DNA from: a bacterium
GTDB taxonomy: Bacteria; Bacillota; Bacilli; Lactobacillales; Streptococcaceae
Length of the DNA stretch: 64,000 nucleotides
Direction: 5' to 3'
Assembly (NCBI GenBank): GCA_905221545.1
Contig: CAJNDO010000006.1
Location: 86,563-150,562 of the forward strand
Shown: positions 46,688 to 57,998 of the stretch, in pieces
Numbering within the stretch: the stretch's first letter is position 1
Layout: each line of letters opens with the position of its first letter
Position numbers and translations under genes: made by a program
The notes under the pieces: model-generated
Databases searched by the model: none
Told to the model about the DNA's origin: nothing
The model's input: only the letters and a program-made list of their open reading frames with translations

Positions 46688-46751
46688 TTATTCACAAAAT
46701 AAAAGGTTAATTTTAGCCGAGAAAACCACATATTTTTGAAAGTTATCCACA
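46688..46751. other. DnaA boxes upstream of htrA (outer oriC cluster)
   Basis: TTATCCACA at 46743-46751 is a perfect DnaA box and TTATTCACA at 46688-46696 differs by one base. They lie in the rlmH-htrA gap about 2.1-2.3 kb from the main cluster. Confidence 0.75.
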
Positions 46752-46771
46752 ATCTGTGTAAAACTTTTGTG

Positions 46772-46788
46772 TTTAAGTTATAATTAAG
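46772..46788 (+). promoter_or_regulatory. CiaR-type box and -10 of htrA
   Basis: TTTAAG-N5-ATTAAG matches the CiaR direct repeat (TTTAAG-N5-TTTAAG) with one deviation and overlaps a TATAAT (46779-46784). htrA is a well-established CiaRH target in pneumococcus. Confidence 0.8.
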
Positions 46789-46812
46789 CTAGTCAGTTTA
46801 TACTTTCAGTAA

Positions 46813-48015
<1,203 letters not shown>

Positions 48016-48045
48016 TTGACATCTATGTAAAGAAACCTTTACATA
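48016..48045 (+). promoter_or_regulatory. putative parB promoter region with inverted repeat
   Basis: TTGACA at 48016-48021 is followed by the perfect nine-base inverted repeat TATGTAAAG-aaac-CTTTACATA (48024-48045). No clear -10 was found at the right distance, and the repeat has no T-run, so an operator or processing site is as likely as a promoter. Confidence 0.35.
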
Positions 48046-48072
48046 AGAGAAAAGATATGTTAGTGTAGAATC

Positions 48073-48831
48073 ATGGAAAAATTTGAAATGATTTCTATCA
48101 CAGATATACAAAAAAATCCCTATCAACCTCGAAAAGAATTTGATAAAGAAAAACTACATGAACTAGCACAGTCTATCAAAGAAAATGGGGTCATTCAACC
48201 GATTATTGTTCGTCAATCTCCTGTGATTGGTTATGAAATCCTTGCAGGAGAGAGACGATATCGTGCTTCACTTTTAGCTGGTCTAAGGTCTATCCCAGCT
48301 GTTGTTAAACAACTTTCAGATCAAGAGATGATGGTCCAGTCCATCATTGAAAATTTACAGAGAGAAAATTTGAATCCAATAGAAGAAGCACGCGCCTATG
48401 AATCTCTCATAGATAAAGGATTTACCCATGCTGAGATTGCAGATAAAATGGGCAAGTCTCGTCCTTACATCAGCAACTCCATTCGTTTGCTTTCCTTGCC
48501 AGAACCGATCCTATCAGAAGTAGAAAATGGCAAACTATCACAAGCCCATGCGCGTTCTCTAGTTGGGTTAAATAAGGAACAACAAGACTATTTCTTTCAA
48601 CGAATTATAGAAGAAGACATTTCTGTAAGGAAGTTAGAAGCTCTTCTGACAGAGAAAAAACAAAAGAAACTGCAAAAAACTGATCATTTCATACAAAATG
48701 AAGAAGAACAGTTAAAAAAACTACTCGGACTAGATGTAGAAATCAAACTGTCTAAAAAAGACAGTGGAAAAATCATTATTTCCTTTTCAAATCAAGAAGA
48801 ATACAGTAGAATTATCAACAGCCTGAAATAA
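48073..48831 (+). CDS. parB: chromosome-partitioning protein ParB (Spo0J)
   Basis: CTP-dependent clamp that loads at parS and recruits SMC, 252 residues. It has the N-terminal ParB/Srx box with LAGERRYRAS, the helix-turn-helix region KMGKSRPYISNSIRLL and a C-terminal dimer domain. No parA is present beside it, consistent with the single-ParB system of streptococci. Ends on a terminator before oriC. Confidence 0.96.
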   Translation: MEKFEMISITDIQKNPYQPRKEFDKEKLHELAQSIKENGVIQPIIVRQSPVIGYEILAGERRYRASLLAGLRSIPAVVKQLSDQEMMVQSIIENLQRENLNPIEEARAYESLIDKGFTHAEIADKMGKSRPYISNSIRLLSLPEPILSEVENGKLSQAHARSLVGLNKEQQDYFFQRIIEEDISVRKLEALLTEKKQKKLQKTDHFIQNEEEQLKKLLGLDVEIKLSKKDSGKIIISFSNQEEYSRIINSLK

Positions 48832-48843
48832 GGCTGTTCTTTT
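48817..48843 (+). terminator. parB terminator
   Basis: AACAGCCT / AGGCTGTT stem overlapping the parB stop codon, followed by CTTTTATTTTTTT. Confidence 0.85.
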
Positions 48844-48862
48844 ATTTTTTTATCTCACAAGG

Positions 48863-48978
48863 TTATCCACTATTTTTTTCGATAAAAAGCTTACTAAATC
48901 AATAGCTTTTACTTTTATCCCCAACCTGTGGATAAAAGATGATAACATTGTGGATTATTTTTCACAGCTTGTGGAAAA
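48863..48978. other. oriC: origin of replication oriC, DnaA-box cluster left of dnaA
   Basis: Five DnaA-box-like 9-mers in 116 bases: TTATCCACT (48863), TTATCCCCA (48915), TGTGGATAA (48927, perfect), TGTGGATTA (48949) and TGTGGAAAA (48970). Highly AT-rich gaps between them suit strand opening. Together with the cluster after dnaA this is the origin. Confidence 0.93.
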
Positions 48979-48991
48979 TTCTTACTATCTA

Positions 48992-49000
48992 TGGTAAAAT
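48992..49000 (+). promoter_or_regulatory. dnaA promoter
   Basis: TGGTAAAAT extended -10; the -35 position falls in the DnaA box at 48970-48978, so autoregulation by DnaA is plausible. Confidence 0.6.
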
Positions 49001-49047
49001 AAGTCTAGCATTAAACTTTTAAACAAGTAGTAAAGGAGGAGAACGGA

Positions 49048-50409
49048 TTGAAAGAAAAACAATTTTGGAATCGTATCTTAGAATTTGCGCAAGAAAGACT
49101 AACTCGATCCATGTATGATTTCTATGCTATTCAAGCTGAACTCATCAAGGTAGAAGAAAATGTTGCTACTATATTTTTACCACGATCTGAAATGGAAATG
49201 GTCTGGGAAAAACAACTAAAAGATATCATTGTAGTAGCTGGTTTTGAGATTTATGATGCTGAAATAACTCCCCACTATATTTTCACAAAACCTCAAGATA
49301 CGACTATATCACAAGTTGAAGAAACTACAAATTCAACTTTATATGACTATAGTCCAAAGTTAGCATCTATTCCTTATTCGGAGACTGGATTAAAAGAGAA
49401 GTATACCTTTGATAATTTTATCCAAGGGGATGGAAATGTTTGGGCTGTATCAGCCGCTTTAGCTGTCTCTGAAGATTTGGCTCTGACCTATAATCCTCTT
49501 TTTATCTATGGAGGACCTGGGCTTGGGAAGACTCACTTATTAAACGCTATTGGAAATGAAATTCTAAAAAATATTCCGAATGCGCGTGTTAAATATATCC
49601 CTGCCGAAAGCTTTATCAATGACTTTCTTGACCACCTAAGACTTGGGGAAATGGAAAAGTTCAAAAAGACCTACCGTAGTCTTGATCTTTTGTTAATCGA
49701 TGATATCCAGTCACTCAGCGGAAAAAAAGTCGCAACTCAGGAAGAATTTTTCAATACCTTTAATGCCCTTCATGACAAACAAAAACAGATTGTCCTAACA
49801 AGTGATCGTAGTCCAAAGCACTTAGAAGGACTCGAAGAGAGGCTTGTCACGCGCTTTAGTTGGGGTTTAACACAAACCATTACACCTCCTGATTTTGAAA
49901 CACGTATTGCCATTTTACAAAGTAAAACAGAACATTTAGGCTACAATTTCCAAAGTGATACTCTAGAATACCTAGCTGGGCAATTTGATTCAAATGTTCG
50001 AGATCTTGAGGGAGCCATCAACGACATCACTTTAATTGCCAGAGTAAAAAAAATCAAGGATATCACTATTGATATTGCTGCAGAAGCTATTAGAGCTCGC
50101 AAACAAGATGTTAGCCAAATGCTCGTCATCCCAATTGACAAAATCCAAAATGAAGTTGGTAACTTTTATGGTGTTAGTGTCAAAGAAATGAAGGGAAGCA
50201 GACGCCTTCAAAATATTGTTTTGGCCCGTCAAGTAGCCATGTATTTATCTAGAGAACTAACAGATAATAGTCTTCCAAAAATTGGTAAAGAATTTGGTGG
50301 AAAAGATCATACAACAGTCATTCATGCCCATGCAAAAATTAAATCTTTGATTGATGAAGACGATAATTTACGTTTAGAAATTGAATCAATCAAAAAGAAA
50401 ATCAAATAA
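49048..50409 (+). CDS. dnaA: chromosomal replication initiator DnaA
   Basis: ATPase that opens oriC, 453 residues. Domain III has Walker [10 protein letters not shown], Walker B LLLIDDIQ and the sensor segment. Domain IV holds the DnaA-box recognition helix and signature [11 protein letters not shown]. It begins with TTG (49048), preceded by AAAGGAGGAG. Flanked by DnaA-box clusters on both sides and followed by dnaN. Confidence 0.98.
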   Translation: MKEKQFWNRILEFAQERLTRSMYDFYAIQAELIKVEENVATIFLPRSEMEMVWEKQLKDIIVVAGFEIYDAEITPHYIFTKPQDTTISQVEETTNSTLYDYSPKLASIPYSETGLKEKYTFDNFIQGDGNVWAVSAALAVSEDLALTYNPLFIYGGPGLGKTHLLNAIGNEILKNIPNARVKYIPAESFINDFLDHLRLGEMEKFKKTYRSLDLLLIDDIQSLSGKKVATQEEFFNTFNALHDKQKQIVLTSDRSPKHLEGLEERLVTRFSWGLTQTITPPDFETRIAILQSKTEHLGYNFQSDTLEYLAGQFDSNVRDLEGAINDITLIARVKKIKDITIDIAAEAIRARKQDVSQMLVIPIDKIQNEVGNFYGVSVKEMKGSRRLQNIVLARQVAMYLSRELTDNSLPKIGKEFGGKDHTTVIHAHAKIKSLIDEDDNLRLEIESIKKKIK

Positions 50410-50411
50410 CT

Positions 50412-50504
50412 TGTGGATAACTTTCGCTTTTTTATCTTTTTTATCCACATTTTTTAAACAAGCCAAAAATCTTGATATGACTTACTTTAAGTCTGTTTTC
50501 CACA
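50412..50504. other. DnaA-box cluster between dnaA and dnaN
   Basis: TGTGGATAA (50412, perfect), TTATCCACA (50441, perfect) and TTTTCCACA (50496) in the AT-rich gap. The remaining sequence to dnaN is AT-rich with no ORF. Confidence 0.85.
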
Positions 50505-50567
50505 GATTTCACAGACCCTATTATTACTATTATCCTTCTAATACTAAAAATAAATAAAGGAGAATCC

Positions 50568-51704
50568 ATGATTCATTTTTCAATTAATAAAAATTTATTT
50601 CTACAAGCCTTAAATACAACTAAGAGAGCTATTAGTTCTAAAAATGCTATTCCTATTTTATCAACTGTAAAAATTGACGTAACCAATGAAGGTGTTACTT
50701 TAATTGGTTCAAATGGTCAAATTTCAATTGAAAATTTTATTTCTCAAAAAAATGAAGATGCTGGTTTGTTAATTACTTCTCTAGGTTCAATCCTTCTTGA
50801 AGCTTCTTTCTTCATCAATGTGGTATCTAGTCTACCTGATGTGACTCTTGATTTTAAAGAAATTGAACAAAATCAAATTGTTTTAACAAGTGGCAAATCA
50901 GAAATTACCCTAAAAGGAAAAGATAGCGAACAATATCCACGAATCCAAGAAATTTCAGCTAGTACTCCTTTAGTTCTTGAAACAAAATTACTCAAGAAAA
51001 TTATCAATGAAACAGCTTTTGCGGCAAGTACACAAGAAAGTCGTCCAATTTTGACAGGTGTCCACTTCGTATTGAGCCAACACAAGGAGCTAAAAACAGT
51101 TGCAACAGACTCTCATCGTCTAAGCCAGAAAAAATTGACTCTTGAGAAAAATAGTGATGATTTTGATGTAGTGGTCCCTAGTCGTTCTCTACGCGAATTT
51201 TCAGCGGTATTTACAGATGATATTGAAACGGTAGAGATTTTCTTTGCTAACAATCAAATCCTCTTTAGAAGTGAAAATATTAGCTTCTACACACGTCTGT
51301 TAGAAGGTAACTATCCTGACACAGATCGCTTAATTCCAACAGATTTTAACACTACAATTACTTTTGATGTTGTAAACTTACGTCAGTCAATGGAGCGTGC
51401 TCGCCTTTTATCAAGTGCGACTCAAAATGGTACTGTGAAGCTTGAAATTAAAGGTGGAGTTGTTAGCGCCCATGTTCACTCTCCAGAAGTTGGTAAAGTA
51501 AACGAAGAAATCGATACTGATCAGGTGACTGGTGAAGATTTGACCATTAGTTTCAACCCAACTTATTTGATTGATTCTCTTAAAGCTTTAAATAGCGAAA
51601 AGGTGACCATTAGCTTTATCTCAGCTGTTCGTCCATTTACTCTTGTGCCAGCAGATACTGACGAGGACTTCATGCAGCTCATTACACCAGTCCGTACAAA
51701 TTAA
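50568..51704 (+). CDS. dnaN: DNA polymerase III sliding clamp, beta subunit
   Basis: Ring-shaped processivity clamp, 378 residues with three repeated clamp folds. Typical strings are KNAIPILSTVKI, ATDSHRLSQKK and LLEGNYPDTDRLIP. RBS AAAGGAG. Followed by a terminator. Confidence 0.97.
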   Translation: MIHFSINKNLFLQALNTTKRAISSKNAIPILSTVKIDVTNEGVTLIGSNGQISIENFISQKNEDAGLLITSLGSILLEASFFINVVSSLPDVTLDFKEIEQNQIVLTSGKSEITLKGKDSEQYPRIQEISASTPLVLETKLLKKIINETAFAASTQESRPILTGVHFVLSQHKELKTVATDSHRLSQKKLTLEKNSDDFDVVVPSRSLREFSAVFTDDIETVEIFFANNQILFRSENISFYTRLLEGNYPDTDRLIPTDFNTTITFDVVNLRQSMERARLLSSATQNGTVKLEIKGGVVSAHVHSPEVGKVNEEIDTDQVTGEDLTISFNPTYLIDSLKALNSEKVTISFISAVRPFTLVPADTDEDFMQLITPVRTN

Positions 51705-51709
51705 GTGAA

Positions 51710-51737
51710 AGAGGTTGAGCCTAGCTCGCCTCTTTTA
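51710..51737 (+). terminator. dnaN terminator
   Basis: AGAGG-ttg-AGC / GCT-cg-CCTCT interrupted stem followed by TTTAT, just after the dnaN stop. Confidence 0.65.
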
Positions 51738-51746
51738 TGATATAAT
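51738..51746 (+). promoter_or_regulatory. promoter of the DUF951 gene
   Basis: TGATATAAT, an extended -10, 22 bases before the start codon. Confidence 0.65.
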
Positions 51747-51768
51747 CGAAAAAGAAAAGGAGAGTAGT

Positions 51769-51963
51769 ATGTATCAAGTTGGAAATTTTGTTGAAATGAA
51801 AAAACCACACGCTTGTACCATCAAGTCGACTGGTAAAAAGGCTAATCGTTGGGAAATTACACGTGTAGGAGCAGATATCAAAATAAAATGCAGTAATTGT
51901 GACCATGTTGTCATGATGGGGCGCTATGATTTTGATCGAAAAATGAATAGAATTATTGACTAA
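51769..51963 (+). CDS. DUF951 family small protein
   Basis: A 64-residue protein of unknown function, basic, with a KCSNC zinc-like pair. The upstream in-frame ATG at 51715 lies inside the terminator and the promoter, so the MYQVGNFVEMKK start (AAGGAG before it) is chosen. Conserved between dnaN and ychF in streptococci, which supports a housekeeping role, possibly nucleic-acid binding (inference). Confidence 0.85.
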   Translation: MYQVGNFVEMKKPHACTIKSTGKKANRWEITRVGADIKIKCSNCDHVVMMGRYDFDRKMNRIID

Positions 51964-52002
51964 GAAGCCTTAGTTAGAGGGTTAGCAAGTTTTCCCTTTT
52001 TG

Positions 52003-52011
52003 TGTTATAAT
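52003..52011 (+). promoter_or_regulatory. ychF promoter
   Basis: TGTTATAAT, an extended -10, 36 bases before the ychF ATG. Confidence 0.6.
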
Positions 52012-52047
52012 ATTAGGGATTGAAATGAAAACGGAGAATGAAAAAAT

Positions 52048-53163
52048 ATGGCTTTAACAGCAGGTATCGTTGGTTTGCCAAACGTTGGTAAATCAACACT
52101 ATTTAATGCAATTACAAAAGCAGGAGCAGAGGCAGCGAACTACCCATTTGCGACTATTGATCCAAACGTTGGAATGGTGGAAGTTCCAGATGAACGCCTA
52201 CAAAAACTAACTGAAATGATTACTCCTAAAAAGACAGTGCCAACAACATTTGAATTTACAGATATTGCAGGGATTGTAAAAGGAGCTTCAAAAGGAGAAG
52301 GGCTAGGAAATAAATTCTTGGCTAATATTCGTGAAGTAGATGCGATTGTTCACGTAGTTCGTGCTTTTGATGATGAAAATGTCATGCGTGAGCAAGGACG
52401 TGAAGATGCTTTTGTGGATCCACTGGCAGATATTGATACCATTAACCTAGAGTTGATTCTTGCTGACTTAGAATCAGTTAATAAGCGCTATGCGCGTGTA
52501 GAAAAGATGGCACGTACGCAAAAAGATAAAGAATCAGTGGCAGAATTCAATGTCCTTCAAAAGATTAAACCAGTACTTGAAGATGGAAAATCAGCTCGCA
52601 CCATCGAATTTACAGATGAAGAACAAAAGGTTGTCAAAGGTCTCTTCCTTTTGACGACTAAACCAGTTCTTTATGTAGCGAATGTAGATGAGGATGTAGT
52701 TTCAGATCCAGACTCTATCGACTATGTCAAACAAATTCGTGAATTTGCAGCGACAGAAAATGCTGAAGTTGTCGTTATTTCTGCGCGTGCTGAGGAAGAA
52801 ATTTCTGAGTTAGACGAAGAAGACAAGCAAGAGTTTCTTGAAGCTCTTGGTTTGACAGAATCAGGCGTTGACAAGTTGACTCGTGCAGCTTACCACTTAC
52901 TTGGACTTGGAACTTACTTCACAGCTGGTGAAAAAGAAGTTCGCGCTTGGACCTTTAAGCGTGGTATGAAGGCTCCTCAAGCAGCCGGTATTATCCACTC
53001 AGACTTTGAAAAAGGCTTTATTCGTGCAGTAACCATGTCATATGAGGATCTAGTGAAATACGGTTCTGAAAAGGCTGTAAAAGAAGCTGGACGCTTGCGT
53101 GAAGAAGGAAAAGAATATATCGTCCAAGACGGCGATATCATGGAATTCCGCTTTAATGTCTAA
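52048..53163 (+). CDS. ychF: redox-regulated ATPase/GTPase YchF (OLA1 family)
   Basis: Obg-related P-loop protein that binds ribosomes and prefers ATP, 371 residues. The P-loop is [12 protein letters not shown], the switch II-like region is FTDIAGIV and a TGS domain occupies the last ~90 residues. Followed by a terminator. Confidence 0.95.
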   Translation: MALTAGIVGLPNVGKSTLFNAITKAGAEAANYPFATIDPNVGMVEVPDERLQKLTEMITPKKTVPTTFEFTDIAGIVKGASKGEGLGNKFLANIREVDAIVHVVRAFDDENVMREQGREDAFVDPLADIDTINLELILADLESVNKRYARVEKMARTQKDKESVAEFNVLQKIKPVLEDGKSARTIEFTDEEQKVVKGLFLLTTKPVLYVANVDEDVVSDPDSIDYVKQIREFAATENAEVVVISARAEEEISELDEEDKQEFLEALGLTESGVDKLTRAAYHLLGLGTYFTAGEKEVRAWTFKRGMKAPQAAGIIHSDFEKGFIRAVTMSYEDLVKYGSEKAVKEAGRLREEGKEYIVQDGDIMEFRFNV

Positions 53164-53188
53164 AAAATTTAATGAATAGTATCAATTA

Positions 53189-53214
53189 GGTTGGAAAAAA
53201 ATTCCAACCCTTTT
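53189..53214 (+). terminator. ychF terminator
   Basis: GGTTGGAA / TTCCAACC hairpin followed by CTTTT, 26 bases after the ychF stop. Confidence 0.8.
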
Positions 53215-53235
53215 GGCTTTTGAAAGGAAAAATAA

Positions 53236-53805
53236 ATGACAAAATTACTTGTAGGCTTGGGAAATCCAGGAGATAAATATTTTGAAACAAAACACAATGT
53301 TGGTTTTATGTTGATTGACCAACTAGCGAAGAAACAGAATGTCACTTTTACACACGATAAGATATTTCAAGCTGACCTAGCATCTTTTTTCTTCAATGGA
53401 GAAAAAATTTATCTTGTCAAACCAACGACATTTATGAATGAAAGTGGAAAAGCTGTTCATGCTTTATTGACTTACTATGGTTTGGATATTGAAGATTTAC
53501 TCATCATTTACGATGATCTTGATATGGAAGTTGGAAAGATTCGTTTAAGAGCAAAGGGTTCAGCAGGTGGACATAATGGTATCAAGTCTATTATTCAACA
53601 TATTGGAACCCAGGCTTTTAATCGTGTTAAAATTGGAATTGGAAGACCAAAAAATGGCATGTCAGTTGTTAACCATGTTTTGAGTAAGTTTGACAAGGAT
53701 GATTATATTGGTATTTTACAGTCTATTGACAAGGTTGACGATGCTGTAAATCACTATTTACAAGAGAAAAATTTTGAAAAAACGATGCAGAGGTATAACG
53801 GATAA
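53236..53805 (+). CDS. pth: peptidyl-tRNA hydrolase
   Basis: Recycles peptidyl-tRNA released from stalled ribosomes, 189 residues. The catalytic His is in HNVGF, and [13 protein letters not shown] and [12 protein letters not shown] are family signatures. The mfd ATG follows the stop without a gap. Confidence 0.97.
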   Translation: MTKLLVGLGNPGDKYFETKHNVGFMLIDQLAKKQNVTFTHDKIFQADLASFFFNGEKIYLVKPTTFMNESGKAVHALLTYYGLDIEDLLIIYDDLDMEVGKIRLRAKGSAGGHNGIKSIIQHIGTQAFNRVKIGIGRPKNGMSVVNHVLSKFDKDDYIGILQSIDKVDDAVNHYLQEKNFEKTMQRYNG

Positions 53806-56800
53806 ATGGTATCCTTATTAGATTTATTCTCAGAAAATGATCAGATAAAAAAATGGCATCAAAATCTGACAGATAAGAAAAGACAATTAATGTTAGGCTT
53901 GTCAACTTCTACAAAAGCTTTAGCAATTGCTAGTAGTTTGAGACAGGAAGATAAGATTGTGTTATTGACATCAACTTATGGAGAAGCAGAAGGACTTGTT
54001 AGTGATCTTATCTCTGTTTTGGGTGAGGAATTGGTCTATCCATTTTTGGTAGATGACTCCCCTATGGTCGAGTTTTTGATGTCTTCACAAGAAAAAATCA
54101 TTTCACGGGTTGAAGCCTTGCGTTTTTTGACTGATTCATCTAAGAAAGGAATTTTAGTTTGTAATATAGCAGCAAGTCGATTGTTTTTACCTTCTCCCAA
54201 TGTATTTAAAGATAGTATTGTAAAAATATCAGTTGGTGAAGAATATGAACAACATGCGCTTATCCATCAGTTAAAGGAAATTGGCTATCGAAAAGTTACT
54301 CAAGTACAGAGCCAAGGAGAATTTAGTCTGCGAGGAGATATTTTAGATATTTTTGAAATATCTCAGTTAGAACCTTGCCGAATTGAGTTTTTTGGTGATG
54401 AAGTAGATGGAATTCGTACTTTTGAAGTCGAAACACAATTATCGAAAGAAAATCGGACAGAACTCACCATCTTTCCAGCTAGCGACATGCTTTTGAAAGA
54501 AAAGGATTATCAACGAGGTCAGTCAGCTTTAGAAAAGCAAATTTCAAAAACTTTATCGCCTATTTTAAAATCATACTTAGAAGAAATTCTTTCAAGTCTT
54601 CATCAAAGACAAGTACATTTAGATTCACGGAAGTTTTTATCTTTGTGCTATGAAAAAACATGGACTGTATTTGATTATATTGAAAAAGATACGCCAATAT
54701 TCTTTGATGATTACCAGAAATTGATGAATCAGTATGAAGTCTTTGAAAGAGAATTAGCGCAATACTTTACAGAAGAGTTACAGAATAGTAAAGCATTTTC
54801 TGGGATGCAGTATTTTGCAGATACTGAGCAAGTCTATAAAAAACAAAGTCCGGTGACCTTTTTTTCTAATCTGCAAAAGGGGTTAGGAAATCTCAAGTTT
54901 GACCAAATTTATCAATTTAATCAATATCCCATGCAGGAGTTTTTCAATCAATTTTCTTTTCTAAAAGAAGAAATTGAACGATATAAAAAAATGGACTACA
55001 CTATTATCTTGCAGTCTAGCAATTCAATGGGAAGTAAAACATTGGAGGATGTTTTAGAGGAATACAAGATTAAATTGAATTCTAAAGATAAGTCAAATAT
55101 CTGTAAAGAATCTGTAAATTTAATTGAGGGTAATCTCAGACATGGTTTTCATTTTGTAGATGAAAAAATTCTCTTGATTACTGAACATGAGATTTTTCAA
55201 AAGAAATTAAAACGTCGTTTTCGAAGACAACATGTTTCAAACGCAGAGAGATTAAAAGATTACAGTGAACTTGAAAAAGGAGATTACGTTGTTCACCATA
55301 TCCATGGAATTGGTCAATATTTAGGAATTGAAACAATTGAAATCAAAGGGATTCACCGTGATTATGTTAGTGTTCAATACCAAAACGGGGATCAAATCTC
55401 TATCCCAGTAGAACAGATTCATCTACTGTCTAAATATGTTTCAAGTGATGGGAAAGCTCCTAAACTCAATAAATTAAATGATGGTCATTTTAAAAAAGCC
55501 AAGCAAAAAGTTAAGAACCAGGTAGAGGATATAGCAGACGATTTAATCAAACTCTATTCTGAGCGTAGTCAGTTGAAGGGCTTTGCTTTCTCAGCTGATG
55601 ATGAAGAGCAAGATGCTTTTGATGATGCCTTCCCTTATGTTGAAACGGATGATCAACTTCGTAGTGTTGAGGAAATCAAGAGAGATATGCAGGCTTCTCA
55701 GCCAATGGATCGACTTTTAGTTGGGGATGTTGGTTTTGGAAAGACTGAAGTTGCTATGCGTGCAGCCTTTAAGGCAGTCAATGATCACAAACAGGTGGTC
55801 GTTCTAGTTCCGACGACGGTTTTAGCGCAACAGCACTATACGAATTTTAAGGAACGATTCCAAAATTTTGCAGTTAATATTGATGTGTTGAGTCGCTTTA
55901 GAAGTAAAAAAGAGCAGACTGAAACACTTGAAAAATTAAAGAACGGTCAAGTCGATATTTTGATTGGAACACATCGTGTTTTGTCAAAAGATGTTGTGTT
56001 TTCTGATTTAGGATTGATGATTATTGATGAGGAACAGCGATTTGGTGTCAAGCATAAAGAAACCTTGAAAAAGTTGAAGAAACAAGTGGATGTCCTAACC
56101 TTGACAGCAACACCAATTCCTCGTACGCTTCATATGTCTATGCTGGGAATCAGAGATTTATCTGTTATTGAAACTCCTCCAACAAATCGCTATCCTGTTC
56201 AAACCTATGTTTTAGAAAAAAATGATAGTGTCATTCGTGATGCTGTCTTACGTGAAATGGAGCGTGGAGGTCAAGTTTACTATCTTTACAACAAAGTTGA
56301 CACGATTGACCAGAAGGTTTCAGAATTACAGGAGTTGATTCCAGAGGCTTCGATTGGGTATGTTCATGGACAAATGAGTGAAATTCAGTTGGAAAATACT
56401 CTATTGGACTTTATTGAAGGTCAGTATGATATTTTGGTGACGACTACTATTATTGAGACAGGGGTGGACATTCCAAATGCCAATACCTTATTTATTGAAA
56501 ATGCGGATCATATGGGCTTGTCAACCTTGTATCAATTAAGAGGAAGAGTTGGACGTAGTAATCGTATTGCTTACGCCTATCTCATGTATCGTCCAGAAAA
56601 ATCAATCAGTGAAGTCTCTGAAAAGAGATTAGAAGCAATCAAAGGATTTACAGAATTGGGCTCCGGATTTAAGATTGCTATGCGAGATCTTTCGATTCGT
56701 GGAGCAGGAAATCTTTTAGGGAAATCCCAGTCTGGTTTCATTGATTCTGTTGGTTTTGAATTGTATTCGCAGTTACTAGAGGAAGCTATTGCTAAACGAA

Positions 56801-57309
56801 ACGGTAATTCTAATGCAAGAACCAAAGGGAATGCCGAATTGATTTTACAAATTGATGCTTATCTTCCTGATACTTATATTTCTGATCAACGACATAAGAT
56901 TGAAATTTACAAGAAAATTCGTCAAATTGACAACCGTGTCAATTATGAAGAGTTACAAGAAGAGTTAATGGACCGCTTTGGAGAATACCCAGATGTAGTA
57001 GCCTATCTTTTAGAGATTGGTTTGGTCAAGTCATATTTGGACAAGGTCTTTGTTCAACGTGTGGAAAGAAAAGATAATAAAATTACAGTTCAATTTGAAA
57101 AAATTACTCAGCGAGTGTTCTTGGCTCAAGATTATTTTAAAGCTTTATCCACAACGAAGTTAAAAGCAGCAATAGCTGAGAATAAAGGATTAATGGAAGT
57201 TGTATTTGATGTTCGAAACAAGAAGGACTATGAAATTTTAGAAGGTCTGCTGATTTTTGGAGAAAGTTTATTAAAGATAAAAGAGTTGAAAGACGGCAAT
57301 TCCCTATAA
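53806..57309 (+). CDS. mfd: transcription-repair coupling factor Mfd
   Basis: DNA translocase that removes stalled RNA polymerase and recruits UvrA, 1167 residues. Order of domains: UvrB-homology region (1-~350), RNA-polymerase-interaction domain with DYVVHHIHGIGQYLGIE, RecG-like helicase with GDVGFGKTE and IIDEEQRFG, and a C-terminal TRCF domain. Starts immediately after the pth stop, with AGAGG inside the end of pth as ribosome site. Confidence 0.97.
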   Translation: MVSLLDLFSENDQIKKWHQNLTDKKRQLMLGLSTSTKALAIASSLRQEDKIVLLTSTYGEAEGLVSDLISVLGEELVYPFLVDDSPMVEFLMSSQEKIISRVEALRFLTDSSKKGILVCNIAASRLFLPSPNVFKDSIVKISVGEEYEQHALIHQLKEIGYRKVTQVQSQGEFSLRGDILDIFEISQLEPCRIEFFGDEVDGIRTFEVETQLSKENRTELTIFPASDMLLKEKDYQRGQSALEKQISKTLSPILKSYLEEILSSLHQRQVHLDSRKFLSLCYEKTWTVFDYIEKDTPIFFDDYQKLMNQYEVFERELAQYFTEELQNSKAFSGMQYFADTEQVYKKQSPVTFFSNLQKGLGNLKFDQIYQFNQYPMQEFFNQFSFLKEEIERYKKMDYTIILQSSNSMGSKTLEDVLEEYKIKLNSKDKSNICKESVNLIEGNLRHGFHFVDEKILLITEHEIFQKKLKRRFRRQHVSNAERLKDYSELEKGDYVVHHIHGIGQYLGIETIEIKGIHRDYVSVQYQNGDQISIPVEQIHLLSKYVSSDGKAPKLNKLNDGHFKKAKQKVKNQVEDIADDLIKLYSERSQLKGFAFSADDEEQDAFDDAFPYVETDDQLRSVEEIKRDMQASQPMDRLLVGDVGFGKTEVAMRAAFKAVNDHKQVVVLVPTTVLAQQHYTNFKERFQNFAVNIDVLSRFRSKKEQTETLEKLKNGQVDILIGTHRVLSKDVVFSDLGLMIIDEEQRFGVKHKETLKKLKKQVDVLTLTATPIPRTLHMSMLGIRDLSVIETPPTNRYPVQTYVLEKNDSVIRDAVLREMERGGQVYYLYNKVDTIDQKVSELQELIPEASIGYVHGQMSEIQLENTLLDFIEGQYDILVTTTIIETGVDIPNANTLFIENADHMGLSTLYQLRGRVGRSNRIAYAYLMYRPEKSISEVSEKRLEAIKGFTELGSGFKIAMRDLSIRGAGNLLGKSQSGFIDSVGFELYSQLLEEAIAKRNGNSNARTKGNAELILQIDAYLPDTYISDQRHKIEIYKKIRQIDNRVNYEELQEELMDRFGEYPDVVAYLLEIGLVKSYLDKVFVQRVERKDNKITVQFEKITQRVFLAQDYFKALSTTKLKAAIAENKGLMEVVFDVRNKKDYEILEGLLIFGESLLKIKELKDGNSL

Positions 57310-57337
57310 CATTTTTCTTCTATAAAGTGGATAAAAA

Positions 57338-57346
57338 TGGTACAAT
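57338..57346 (+). promoter_or_regulatory. promoter of the rqcP-divIC-tilS run
   Basis: TGGTACAAT, an extended -10, about 20 bases before the rqcP ATG. Confidence 0.6.
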
Positions 57347-57366
57347 AATAATTTGAGGTAATAAAG

Positions 57367-57633
57367 ATGAGATTAGACAAATATTTAAAAGTATCACGAA
57401 TTATCAAGCGTCGTACAGTCGCAAAAGAAGTGGCAGATAAAGGCAGAATTAAAGTAAATGGAATTTTGGCTAAAAGTTCAACGGATTTGAAAGTTAATGA
57501 CCAAGTTGAAATTCGCTTTGGTAATAAGTTGCTACTTGTAAAAGTACTGGAGATGAAAGATAGTACAAAAAAAGAAGATGCAGCGGGCATGTATGAAATT
57601 ATCAGTGAAACACGGGTAGAAGAAAATGTCTAA
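57367..57633 (+). CDS. rqcP: S4-domain RNA-binding protein RqcP (Hsp15-like)
   Basis: Ribosome-quality-control factor that helps RqcH add Ala tails to nascent chains on 50S subunits, 88 residues. The S4 fold is nearly the whole protein ([20 protein letters not shown] ... VNGILAKSS). Overlaps divIC by eight bases. Confidence 0.9.
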
Positions 57634-57994
57634 GAATATTGTACAATTGAATAATTCTTTTATTCAAAATGAGCATCAACGTCGTCGCTATCTGATGAAG
57701 GAACGACAAAAACGGAATCGTTTTATGGGGTGGGTATTGATTTTGATTATGCTGTTATTTATTTTGCCAACTTTTAATTTAGCGCAGAGCTATCAGCAAT
57801 TACTCCAAAGACGTCAGCAATTAGCAGACTTGCAAACTCAGTATCGAACTTTGAGTGATGAAAAGAATAAGGAGACAGCATTTGCTACCAAGTTGAAAGA
57901 CGAGGATTATGCTGCCAAATATACACGAGCGAAGTACTATTATTCTAAGTCTAGAGAAATAGTTTATACGATTCCTGACTTGCTTCAAAGGTGA
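57626..57994 (+). CDS. divIC: cell-division protein DivIC (FtsB)
   Basis: Bitopic division protein, 122 residues: a basic cytoplasmic N-terminus, one helix at about 34-50 and an extracellular coiled coil with a [17 protein letters not shown] end. Partner of DivIB and FtsL in activating septal synthesis. Confidence 0.93.
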
Positions 57995-57998
57995 TAAG

